DNA of 64,000 bases, from the NCBI RefSeq assembly GCF_001039355.2, contig NW_019775503.1:95100-159099 (forward strand), in the 5' to 3' direction. The position numbers and the translations under genes were made by a program. Position 1 is the first letter of the stretch, and each line of letters starts with the position of its first letter. Shown here piece after piece: positions 11,530 through 22,572 of this stretch. Under the pieces are notes generated by a model. It made no database searches and was not told the origin of the DNA. It saw nothing but the letters and a program-made list of their open reading frames with translations. The DNA is from Lingula anatina. Lineage: Eukaryota; Brachiopoda; Lingulata; Lingulida; Lingulidae.

Positions 11530-13178
11530 CTCAAATTTTCAATCACCTTAGCAGGCTGTGCCATCCGGGCCAGTCCTCCACCCTTCAGAACTTCAATATT
11601 CTTCCTTACAGTGTTCATAGACTGTATCTTGGCCCCAGCCTTTGACATCAGTTTGGTGGTTTCATTGACCTCCTCCAGGGTGATAGGGGCACAGGGCAGG
11701 GGGAGCAGGGCAGATCCTCCTCCTGGAAATAACATGAAAGCATATTATGGTAATTATCAGTACTTTATTTACCAGAGTCAATGATCTGAACCCCACCCCC
11801 TCTCTCCTGCTTGTTTGGGAATAAATAAATTTAATTAAAAGCTCTTGAAAATAACATTTTGGCTTTGGGTCACAAAGTACTGGGTATATTTTTGAAAGTG
11901 TCTAAAAATGATAAATCTTGAAAAAGTAAAATATGAGAAATTCTAAAGTAATTATGTTACAGATGAAGCATTCAGTTTATCTCTCCATATATTTTTATGA
12001 TATTGGCATTAAGGGCATAAAGTAATTATATTAAGTCTAAATATTGTAAATGAAGCCCCTTTAATCCTCAGCCCAATTCTGAATCAGCAAAAAGATTCTT
12101 AGTTCTGTTTTATATTTCCATTATTGAGCACAACCATGCAGGGAAAAAAATCAACCCCTCCCCTCCCTGTCCCTTAACAAAATCCTGCTGCATAATGTTC
12201 AAGTGTACATTTCCATGTAATGCTAAAGTACCTGTAATCATAACCAGCAATATGTCCCCATGGCTAAGAGACTGGGCCATGTCACATATGGCTTGTGCAG
12301 CTCTGTGGGCTTCAGCATCAGGTAAGTTGTCCTTTGCTCCCTCTATGATTTCAATTTTTGAGGGTTCCCGAGGGCTAAAATTAACAAATAAATAAATAAA
12401 TAATGACAACAGAAAAATTGAAATAAATAAATAAATTAATTAATTAATCAATTAATGATGAAAACAACTACCATGAAAACTAACACAGACCTGAAAATAA
12501 ATAAGCTTTGTTGTCATATGCATTTTTTCAATATGATCAAAAACCATTATAATAAATAAATAATTTTACTCACATCTGAGATTTCTCCACACCAGATTGA
12601 AGCTTGTCCTGGGTACCAACAGGGACACTGGCGACACCTTTTACCAGGTGCTCTCCCAACAACTCTTCAGCTACCTGCATCATTCCCAACACAGCCTTGC
12701 CAAACCCAACCATGTACACATTTTTGTTTAATGCATATTCATTGCCATCTACCTAATCATGGAAGAAAAGCCAGACAGATTTATTAGGCTTTATACAATC
12801 ACAGGGTTTGATTTAGGTTGTTTGCTTCATGTGGACAAATGATAAGAAAATAAAATGTAAACTGAATATAAATAAAATGCAAAGCAAATATGTTGTGATT
12901 ATATATATTATGTCCAACAGAACTCAACAGAAAAAATAATCATATCTTATCTTTATATTCAGGTCATACTGGATGAAATTTGTTTCCATTTTAATACTGT
13001 TGAGTTTACATTCACTAACCCAAAGTGTCCTTTCATCAACTTTAAGTGTGTTCTGCACCATATTTTGAGGAAGAACAGATTTCACAGCTTTTTTAAAGAT
13101 CTTCAGGGAGTCTTTCTTCAACACATCTTGACTGTTGGAGTATGAGGTAGTTCCTGTTCCAGAGGTTCTTGAAGTCAT
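8779..13178 (-). CDS. GLYCTK: Glycerate kinase, 7 coding exons
   Basis: The enzyme phosphorylates D-glycerate in serine and fructose catabolism. I join exons (minus strand) 13178-13020, 12752-12574, 12374-12232, 11722-11547, 11009-10898, 10478-10330 and 9465-8779. All introns are GT-AG, phases agree, and the product is 534 aa, close to the ~523 aa human enzyme. Landmarks in order are NVYMVGFGKAVLGM (N-terminal nucleotide-site region), EGAKDNLPDAEA, ITGGGSALLP, LKGGGLA, ILSDIVGDPLDMIASGPT, NVIIGSN, GQGGRNQEMA, SVGTDGQDGPTDAAGA and the C-terminal GTNVMD of the MOFRL domain. The start chosen (13178) is the second of two in-frame ATGs in its exon; the first, at 13220, would add 14 residues, and a further upstream exon is possible. 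The intron after exon 4 holds a long (GA)n tract abutting the donor. Confidence 0.93.
11481..11523. repeat. (GA)n microsatellite in a GLYCTK intron
   Basis: About 21 uninterrupted GA units lie 24 bases downstream (gene sense) of the exon 4 donor at 11547. On the gene strand this is a long (TC)n pyrimidine tract. A second, interrupted GA tract lies at about 10579-10628 in another intron of the same gene. Confidence 0.9.
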
Positions 13179-13740
13179 GGCTCTGAAATAATGATATTCT
13201 GAGCTAGTAATTAAAAACAATATTGTTTAAGCACAATAAGAAGGTAGATTGTTACGTAATGTAGCACTTGTAGGATTAGGACTTGTAGGATTGGTGGAAT
13301 AGATGCCTTTTCACATTAAAAGTTGCATCTCCAGTATAACCATCCATGTTCCGCAATCTATTTAGAGAGATTCATTGCTTTAAAGTTACTGGCGAAAGCC
13401 AGGCCATTGTGCACAAAAATCAGAGCTTACTGCACTTGACAAGGCCAATTAATTTTATTTTCACAATAATTAACTATACCCTCTGATGCTAAAATTACAC
13501 AATTTTTCCGCCACCAGGTTCTGAGGGGGAATTCAGATAAACCCAGTGTACTAGCTGGATCCATCTAACTCTATGGGGATTTAGAGCAATTGAAACAGAA
13601 TGAATTTCTTTCAAGAAAATAAAAGAAGCTTAGGAACTTTCAAAAAGGTTCATTTACTATCATTTACATCTAAACTACACCTGTTTTTTTATTTAGCAAA
13701 CCAGACCTGTATTTTAAGTGTTGTTAACATTAAACAGTGC

Positions 13741-13805
13741 ATGACGAGAGGGTGATGGCTTCATGTACTGACATATAAACACATTGTCTCCATACATAAA
13801 AAGGA
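13741..13805 (+). repeat. Decayed copy of the 5.3-kb hairpin repeat
   Basis: The order ggtgatggcttcatgtactgacata...acattgtctccatacataaaaa parallels the 5358-5405 stretch (ggtgatggcaatatgtacag, hairpin, tacataaaaa) but the palindrome is degraded. This shows that the hairpin unit is dispersed rather than confined to one array. Confidence 0.5.
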
Positions 13806-14924
13806 GATGAGAAATAGTGACAAGAAATTTCTCCCAGAACTTGGTAAGTGGGAAATACTGGGTACTAATCTCTTCATGCTTCTATTGATAACCTTTGACC
13901 CGCCACAGTATACCTGAGGAGTGTACGAAAATAAAATGCCTATCTAACAGTCCCGAGCGCCTTTGATTAAATTGCAAAAATTAACGCATCTCACAGTTAT
14001 CAACTCCATTTCTCAATATAAATACAGTAAATATTTCCCTATTTACCAATCTTGATAAAGCGACTATTAATTTTCTCCTAAATCCTACACTGATCTCGTA
14101 GAGCTCTCTGCTGTTCAAAGAGTGTTTTAAAGTATGTAGGGCACTGTACTGTTGCACAAGGCCAATTTAATAACCTTTGGTCTATCCAAGGACGGTTATA
14201 TGTCCTTGGCCTATCCAAACCCTCCTGTACAGAGTTTTGCAAATTTTGCAAACCACGAGGTTTACAATTTTAAATTGAGAAATTCAATACATCACAGTTC
14301 ATATATATTCTGTTTTATCACATATGTCCTGATAATAATATTTAAACAAGACAAAATTCAAACAAACTTTGAAACTCTGACAATCAGGACAATCTCAGAT
14401 TTCTACTGTACACACAAAAAATTAAAGATTGTTAAAATTATTGAAAAAAAAATCGAAATAATAAGTAGATCATGTCTTTTTTCAAACTAGACCTGTATTT
14501 TAGGTCTTCAGGCACAGCTGGGTCACAAGTAAAGCACATCTTCTTTTTGGTTTTAACTGTTTTATCAAAATACCTTTTGGTCACCATTATTTGAAAATAA
14601 ATTTTAATAAGGCTTAATCTGTTCATGTTCAGTTTCAAACTTGGCTGGCATTTTTACTATTGTAAGTTTGAATCATAATGGCTATATTTCTTTCCATTCA
14701 TTGTGGTAATCAGAAATGCACAAGGCACTGGTTCTTACTCTTGGAGCAGGCACATATATTCAGGTGTTGGAAATATTCTGTATGCACAGACACTATATTT
14801 ACAAATTTAATTAAGGGACAGATACGCACCCTGTACCTATAAGCAAAATATGATGATCAACAAATGGCTCATGATCATCCAAGCACATTTGCTGTTTGTT
14901 TCTTTTGTTCTATGAAATGTTATT

Positions 14925-15290
14925 TTAGCTATGTACCTGGCGTGGGGGATTCTTCAATGTTATATGAAAGAGGTAAGTCTTTCTAATCCAAAGCCTATCA
15001 AATCTGTTTTTGAAACTGTTAACTGATGGTGCTGTCAAAACATTTATACTAGCAGGTAGACTGGTCCAAGTAACCGTGGTTCTGACTAAGAAAACATTGT
15101 TTCTGATACTATTTGAAGATCTGATCTTTTGTAGTGCTAGTGTATGCCCTCTTGATGGTACTGATTGCTCATCTTCATAAACTCGATACATCACTGTCAT
15201 ATTATTTGCTAAAATTTTATAAAGTTCAATTATATCAACTCTCAAAGTGACAATATTTTATCTGCTAGGCTAGGTAATTTAAGTTTTCTC
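14925..15290 (-). pseudogene. LINE (non-LTR retrotransposon) ORF2 C-terminal fragment
   Basis: On the minus strand the reading frame gives RGHTLALQKIRSSNSIRNNV, then FLVRTTVTWTSLP, then APSVNSFKNRFDRLW. This is the usual pattern after the reverse-transcriptase domain in CR1/L2/RTEX-like elements (R-H-L-K-R...IR..F..R....W..LP......S.N.FK...D..W). Upstream, KLPSLADKILSL continues the same protein after a frameshift near 15245. There is no full-length ORF, so it is a dead 5'-truncated insertion. Confidence 0.75.
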
Positions 15291-16199
15291 AAGCACCTTT
15301 TGGATTTCAGAGGTTTTAAATTGAATCCAGAAATAAACTTTGTTGTCAGTCTCGGAAAATTTCCAACTACCGGTACTGTTTTTTTTTTTTTTAACTATAT
15401 GAAACCATGCAATCAAATGTCTAATTCTTCAGATCGTTGTTCCCTCAACTTGATTACCTCTGATTATTTACCTAGCTATGAATTCATTCCGAATCCAAAG
15501 TCTCTGGGTTCTCAGTAGGGCCACACTTGTGCTCATGTCCACCAGAAGCTGTGAGCTATACTTCACAGCTGCTACAAGTAGCAGCATTTTTTATTTGTAT
15601 TCAGCATGTGCAGATGACTGATTTTGCGTATCTCCTCCTTCATCAGTGCAACCTGAAAGAAAGCTTATCATACCATCACAGCATATTAGGGAATGTACAT
15701 GTGTGATGGACATTTTACTATTTAATATGCCCCCTTCTGAAATTAACATCTCTTTAATAAAATTAAAATGTTTTACAGTTTACACATTATCTTTTAGCAG
15801 AACTAAATATATTTTTTATGTGTTTGGCGCTTAGAGCCAGGAATCTGCTAACGGAAAATTGTCACTTGTTTTATAGAAATAGTACCTTGTCGTTATTAGC
15901 AGTGAATTAAAATCCTGCAATATTAAGCACTGCTTCTCGTGTTTTCATCAGCTGGGTTGATGTGCTTGACCCACTTTTACGAGGAAACGTGACACATAAA
16001 ATTATTTTTTCTGTTTTATATTTATTAAATATAAAAACACACAAAAAATACATAAAAATAACAATAAAATTGTAAAACTGTGAGTATTCTAATTCTTTAA
16101 TTAGTATTTTATAAAAGAATAGTCAGCTCACAAATTACCTCCGCAGCAAATTCTGTCTGTGTGTCGGCTCGCGCCGGTCGGCAAAAAACAAAAAAAGGC

Positions 16200-18269
16200 A
16201 TGAAGCTAACCGATACAGTCGTGCGGAGTTTCCGCGTTGCAAAAGTATTTCGAGAAAATTCAGAAAAAGTTAATAGCTTAGACTTTTCAGCAAATGGCGA
16301 ACTCTTAATTTCAAGCAGTGAAGACGATCAGATTGTGATTTATGATTGCCAAAATGGAACGTAAGTTCTTGTCGAGTTTTTGTCCACGGCACGAATCTTC
16401 GACTTAGTACCCTCCAGTGCAATCCTGGTGTCTCGCTCACCATTCAGCAGAAGTTATTCAGGAAAGCAAAAACCCGTCGCCCGCCAATTGGACTCCATGG
16501 AAGCACAGAAAACTAATTGGAAACCCATACCATATATTATATACCCAAGAAGCAAGCCGATTATCATCTCTTTTTTTTTTTTACTCGAGTTGAGAGAAGG
16601 GAATTCTTGCTCCCTAACGCTCTCCTCCAGTGCCCTAGCCCTGGCCCCTATACAGAAAACACATGTTTATGACAGAAAGTTGACATTTTCTCTGGCTTTA
16701 TTAAAAGTTCAACCATTTATACAGTGGTGTGATGCTGCTGATGGTCTCTTTTTCCATACCATTTCAAACTAACGAACAGAAAATAACAATCATGATAAAA
16801 ATGACTGTAATCCCATCAGTTATTAACTTTTTGTAGACCTCGCAAGTTCGCAACCCATTTAAATTTATGTTCTATAGCTCTAACACTTTTTTGTTTGATT
16901 AGGCTTGGGTGTATTGGGATATTCCTTTATTCATCAATATCCTAAAGGAATCCAGTTGCCTACTACTACCATCTCTTTTTATGCCATTGGGCATCTAGGG
17001 CTCCAACAAAGATCCTCCGCTGCTCTCTGTCTCTAGCCAATTGTTGGATTGTCCTCCAGCTTTCTCCCAGTTGTTTTAACTCTGCTTCGACAGTCCTCCT
17101 CCATGTAGTCCTAGGTCTGCCTCTTTTTCTGTGTCTCTCTGACGTCCAGTACATGCCCAATGCCCCCTTTTATATTTAAGTAACTTGCATGTTCAGGTGT
17201 AGATCTCTCCTTTCCGTGATTTACCAATAAAAGTATTTAATTGTTTACTTTAAATAGCATATTTTGTATGAATTTTTTACTTTTTCAGACCAAAAAGAAC
17301 TTTAAACAGCAAGAAGTATGGAGTTGATCTGATTCATTTTACACATGCCCCAAACACAGCTATACACAGTTCTACAAAAGTGGATGGTGAGTTCATTTTG
17401 AGAAATCCCTGTCAAATACTTAGATTTTTTATGAAGAAGAGATTATCAAACCTGTTATAATGTGTAAAAATGCTTTGTGTATGGCTTTTTTAAGTGCAAT
17501 GTTTGGGTGTAGTTTATGCACAGGAGACCTCCCATTTTTAATGCAGTTAAAAGATTTTTAACAGTCTACTTCCAAAACAGCCCAAAACTTCACATTCTGA
17601 TGTAAACACGATATCTGTACCATAAAAGCAAAGAAAAGTCATCATATGATCATTTCCTTCTTGAAAAGTGTAATGATTTCTATTCTAATACTAGTGCATG
17701 TTTGTACCATTCAACTTATTTTGTTTATTCTTCAGACACAATTAGATATCTGTCATTACATGACAACAAATACATCCGGTACTTTCCAGGACACACCAAA
17801 AAGTAAGTACATTATGTCTGGGCCTCCTTTTCAAGTTAACAAATCTCATTCTGAATTTTCTGTAAGATTACAACTGCAAGGGAAAACTGATAGTTGTCTA
17901 AAGAGTGCAAGGTAAAAACAATTCAATTTTAAGAATTTTTTTTCAGGGTTGTATTGCATATAGGTTGTATAATTTAGTGTATCTCCAGTACCTGGTTAAA
18001 TTTTGTCAAAATCTTTAGTCAGCGGAATATCATAATTTTTATTTAATAAGCATATCATTATGTGTAACTTAAGTTGGTAAAAAATATTAGGTCCGAAAAT
18101 ATACTTTGTGTGTTGCACAACATGCTAATAACATACATATTCATATTATTTTGTTTCCAGGGTGGTAACTATTAGTATGTCTCCAGTAGATGACACATTT
18201 TTGTCTGGGTCGTTAGACAAGACCATTAGACTGTGGGATCTCAGGTCACCAAACTGCCAGGTAACTCAT

Positions 18270-18312
<43 letters not shown>

Positions 18313-20589
18313 TTAGTATGTGTAACTGCAACACAAGTCGGCAGTATTTTTATCTACACTAAACGTGTAGCTAAGTACATGTCAAATAGTTTTTGATATC
18401 ACCTACTTTCTGTTTCTATCAAGCTTAATAGTTATACTAGTATGTTGATGGCATATCACTGTGTGTTGCTCAGCTGGTGTTACTAACAGTTAATGTGAGA
18501 AATGAAAAATATATTTTTGATATTGCACAACATGCTGTATGATAAAAAGAATAAAAATATATTGAATGTAATAACGAAACATAGTATCACTTTAGAGAGA
18601 AAAAGATTGGCTGTATATCAAGTAACATTTTTAATCTTACAGATAATTTTTTTCTTCAGGGACTGATGCATGTACCTGGCAGACCCGTAGCAGCATTCGA
18701 TCCAGAGGGTTTAATCTTTGCAGCAGGCATCAACTCTGAGATGGTCAAATTGTACGATCTGAGGTCTTTTGATAAGGTGATGTCAATTTATTAATAAAAA
18801 TATAATCCAGTCATCAGTATGCTGGTTAAGTTTATGTCATTGACAGTAAGGAAGGAGTTTGACTTTGAACAGGTTAACAGTAAGCTTGATTCATGTACAG
18901 AAGTTATCTGTACTTTGAGCATGTCCATTGGTGCCAATATAGACTTCCAGTGCCAAATTTGCCATAGATGTTAGAAATCCAGAATTGGACTTACGAACAC
19001 CAGTGGCTCACAGAAAGTCTTTTCTTCGAATTAGGCCTGTTTATGCCACATTTGAGTTAATCAGCTGAAAGGTCTAGTAAGTAAAATAACAGTTGGAGAG
19101 ATCACACATATGAGGCATTATTATTTCGCCATTTCAAATTTGGCCAATGACATATCTGTGTCTTACAGGGTCCATTTGCTACGTTCAAGCTGCAGCAAGA
19201 CCGGGACTGTGACTGGACTGGGCTAAAGTTTAGCCCTGATGGAAAGATGGTGCTAATCTCCACCAATGGCCAGGTGATACGGCTAATAGATGCCTTCCAG
19301 GGCCATCCTCTGCAGACCTTCATGGTGAGTTACTGGTTTAATTTTTTTATTGTTTACTCTGCCAAGGAGGTCATGTTTTTTTGCATTTGTTAGATAGCTG
19401 ACAGGTTGGTTGGGAAACAGCCTGCATCAAAAAAAGTCATGCCAGATGGATTTTGACAGGATTTTCAAAAGTTTGGAAATTTCTGAAATAAGGAAAAATT
19501 TTAAATAATTGTGTTTATTGAGGGGAAAAAACTCGTTGCCTTTTCATTAACTTTTAGTTCTGACGTTTTCAGGGCCACACAAATCAGAAGGGGTTACCTT
19601 TGGAGGCTTCCTTTAGCCCAGACTCCCAGTTTGTGTTCAGTGGTAAGTCTAGTACAGTATTGTAAAGGATCTTTCATTCAGTCCATTTTGTAGATAACAC
19701 TTTCTGGTATTGTGATTTTCAGCTTGTCATCAAACATGGAATTATTGTCTTGTTAATAATTTTTATATATTGATAAATACCTTTTTTGGAGAGTGGTGGA
19801 GTGAATCTTCTTTTTTTATCCAGAATACAGTTTTTAATGACCATACATTGTCAGGTTCATACATGAAGGAATCTGAAACAGAATTTGATAAGAGCATGGC
19901 ACATTTAACAATTAGCATTCCTTTTTTTCACATACACACACATACAAAAAAAAATAAATAAACTGGATGTTTGTTGTTAGAAGTATTCATCATTTATTTT
20001 CTAGATTTTTTATCAACAGACTTTTGGCTTTAAACAAATTTTATTGCTATAATGTTCAGGCTCAACAGATGGTAAGATTCACTGTTGGAATGCAGAGACA
20101 GGCAGCAAAGTCTGTGTCCTCAACGCTGAGCACACGGGGCCAGTGCAGTGTATCCAGTTTAACCCACGGTTTATGATGCTTTCCAGTGCTTGTATAAATA
20201 TGGTAAGTGGTGGGGTATTTTGCCTTCATTGTCCCATAATGCATTGAGTTCATCGTAAGCTCTCTAGGCAGTGTTTGTGTGTATGTGCTTTTAGTACAGT
20301 TTAGATAAAGGACTGGTGGATTCTATCTACAGAATACTTTAATTTGGAATGAGAAATGTTGTTATACATGTATGGTAACACTATCTTATATGTAACAAGT
20401 TCATTTGAACTTTATATTTTCCTTGTTGTATACTACAGTTAGTATAATTGTTTAACAGATTGCCTATATCCTCCCTAGATTTTCAATTTTCTCACTTTCA
20501 ACTATATTACAATGTTTTATTATTATTATTATTCATTTATTTATTTATTTTTTTGCCAGGCCTTTTGGCTACCACAGATGGATGAATAG
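16200..20589 (+). CDS. WDR82: WD repeat protein 82, 9 exons
   Basis: WDR82 is the RNA-polymerase-II-binding WD40 subunit of the SET1 histone H3K4 methyltransferase complex and of the PNUTS-PP1 complex. Exons are 16200-16360, 17289-17386, 17736-17802, 18161-18260, 18660-18776, 19169-19324, 19573-19642, 20060-20202 and 20560-20589. All introns are GT-AG and the product is 313 aa, the same length as human. Landmarks are [20 protein letters not shown] at the start, [83 protein letters not shown] and the terminal AFWLPQMDE. It starts head to head with GLYCTK and its tail faces the L1CAM gene. Intron 1 hosts a LINE remnant. Confidence 0.97.
16966..17160 (-). pseudogene. LINE ORF2 C-terminal tail in WDR82 intron 1
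   Basis: The minus-strand frame ends in [20 protein letters not shown], then [12 protein letters not shown]. This is the well-known '[11 protein letters not shown]...DR..WR..V.AL' tail of many non-LTR reverse transcriptases. A GTA-rich trinucleotide tract (gatggtagtagtaggcaa on the minus strand) directly follows the stop, like the simple-repeat 3' ends of such elements. It differs from the tail at 14925 and so is a different LINE family. Confidence 0.8.
18268..18314. repeat. (TTTA)n microsatellite beside WDR82 exon 4
   Basis: About 11 TTTA units begin 8 bases after the exon 4 donor at 18260. Confidence 0.9.
19355..19490 (+). repeat. Diverged copy of the 'ctgccaaggagg' dispersed element
   Basis: The stretch starts tctgccaaggaggtcatgtt and continues with a ttagatagctgacaggttgg block, a gattttgacaggattttc block and degraded sequence. 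It matches the order of the better preserved copy at 31573-31812 (ctctgccaaggaggttatgt, then gattttgatgaaactttc). Confidence 0.5.
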
Positions 20590-22572
20590 TACATCTCAAG
20601 GCACCAGTAAGTTCACATTCAAGACTGGCCAGCCAAAGTACCATTTGAGCCCTATCAAGAAAGTTTTCAATCAAAACAAACTGCTTGTCATAAATATAGA
20701 ATTGAAAACCATCTGGATATTTGAGTTTTGAATTCATGTCCCAGGAATCCCAATAGAGTTATGTGCCTTCCACTCTTACTTTTGCCAGAATTTTCTTTTT
20801 AAAGGTCTACTTTTGTCTCTGTAAGATATCACTGCCAAAAGAGTGGTACATGCAGTTACTGGCTACGTTCATGGGCAGAATTATTTTATGATGAAGCAGT
20901 GATTTGATAGGGGAATTAAATTGGCAGACCTGCCAGAAAGAATGAAGGTTGCCAGTGCCCTCGCTTAGGGTGTTGTTTGGAAAGTCTGCAAGGCAAATGA
21001 TACGAAAGATTCATTAGAACGTGAATTTATGTTCTCTATTGTCACTGTCATCAATCTGGGCAATGTTAAAACCCCAGGCATTGTTGGTGTAAGAGATGTC
21101 ATGAATGGTACAAGTTCATGCGAGAGACAGCTGTGTTGATATGCAAGCTGTGAAAAAAGTTTCTGAGGTTTAAATCAGAACAGGGGAATGGATTTAGTTG
21201 TCAATTGTTTGCCAACATTAGTTGGTTCTACGGCTAATGTATTTTGTGGAAAGAAATGATCAATGTAAAATATGATAATATGTTGTGTTGTCATGTCCAT
21301 AGCAGCATGTTACAACAGATAGTTGTGGTAAATAGTAGTAGTTTTAAAAACAATGTGCAAATGCCTATGGTCAATATTTTATTATTACCAATAATTGTGT
21401 TACTTTATACAAAAATCCCCATTGAGTTCATTATTCTATAAACATGATAATTTAATGTAAAGCAATAAGACAAGGTTAAGAAAGTATCATTCTGTAAATT
21501 ATCATCAACTTTCTGCTTTGGAGAAATACAACAAACACCAGTTACTGAATTTGTATGTTCTGTATTTTAGTACATAGTTGTAAACTGTAAAATATGTTTC
21601 AAGAATTAAACTTTTTAAATAATAATATTTGTTTTGTTCACATTTTATTCTACAATATATATGTATGAAGCTGCATGACATTCCTGTATACAATATCATT
21701 TTGAATTACTTAAAGCAAAAGACTTGTATAAAAAAAATTGAGAACTTGAATTTAAACAAATGTGTTAAATTTTTAAAAAATCCTAATCAGATGAAATAAT
21801 ATGGCAAATAAGAGCAATAAGATGGGTCAGGTGATCAAAAAGGGTAAACTCAAGCTTTTCAGTTATAAGAAATGTCTTATTTTTGATAAGAAGGCTCCCA
21901 TGAACTATAAAAATCAGCTGTAAAAGAAACTTCTTGAATATACTAAATAAAATAATACCTAGTTGTGTGGTGCTCAGGGCCACAGAGACTAAAATTTTAA
22001 AAAATAAACATATATGAAAGCTAATGTTGGGGTTTCTCTTTTCTGTAATTATTGTCTAGAAATAAATCTAAAATAAAATCAAATAGAAAAGATTATTATC
22101 TTACTAATTTGACATTTTCCAAAGGAAGCCCCTGCCCAGTGCCCTGCTTCATGTGCTGGATATAAAAAAACTAATCCCTCAAAAAAAAGAACTCGAAACA
22201 TCAATATTTAACTTTTTTACAATTTTGCTATCAAAAAATTTTTCGCAAGGAATTACATTTACAGGGGGTTTGTTTATAAAAATGACCTAAAGTGTATTCA
22301 TATTGTAATACAGAGGTAATTAAGATATAGAGAGAGATTGTTTAGCATACTTACTTATAATATCTATGTCTACACTGGCCTTTTACTGTAAGTGTTGACA
22401 GAATAATCACTATATTTGGTGAATTAACTTTCCTCAAACCACAAAAGCTATTCATACAAATGCATTAAATTTTGCAGACTTTTGAAGCTCTCGACATATT
22501 TTGTCAAATTGAATGTGAGAATGGTACCCACAGTAACTAAACATGTAGATGTCAGTATATTCAAGACAGTCC
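20590..22572. other. Convergent 3' interval of WDR82 and L1CAM
   Basis: The interval should contain both 3' UTRs. A minus-strand AATAAA at 21644-21649 could end the L1CAM transcript, and attaaa/aataat signals near 21605-21625 could end WDR82. No other gene is recognised. Exact transcript ends cannot be set without RNA data. Confidence 0.4.

Larger units (their letters stand above)
13179..16199. other. Head-to-head interval between GLYCTK and WDR82
   Basis: This 3-kb interval separates two divergently transcribed genes. It contains a fragment resembling one end of a small inverted-repeat element (ggatccatctaactctatgg, about 13556), a decayed hairpin-repeat copy at 13741-13805, and a LINE 3' fragment at 14925-15290. 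The last 60 bases before WDR82 are locally GC-rich (ggctcgcgccggtcgg), a plausible promoter-proximal stretch. No other gene is recognised. Confidence 0.5.

Noticed and set aside
13140-13165. tgaggtagttcctgttcc, sharing the let-7 seed, near WDR82, whose human gene hosts let-7g
   Set aside because: It lies antisense within GLYCTK coding exon 1, matches let-7 only over the first nine bases, and no hairpin partner is visible. It is a chance match.
16948-16975. gatggtagtagtaggcaac (minus), a let-7-like word in WDR82 intron 1
   Set aside because: It is the trinucleotide tail of the LINE fragment that ends at 16966; there is no let-7 sequence or precursor fold. I found no let-7 in the WDR82 introns by eye.
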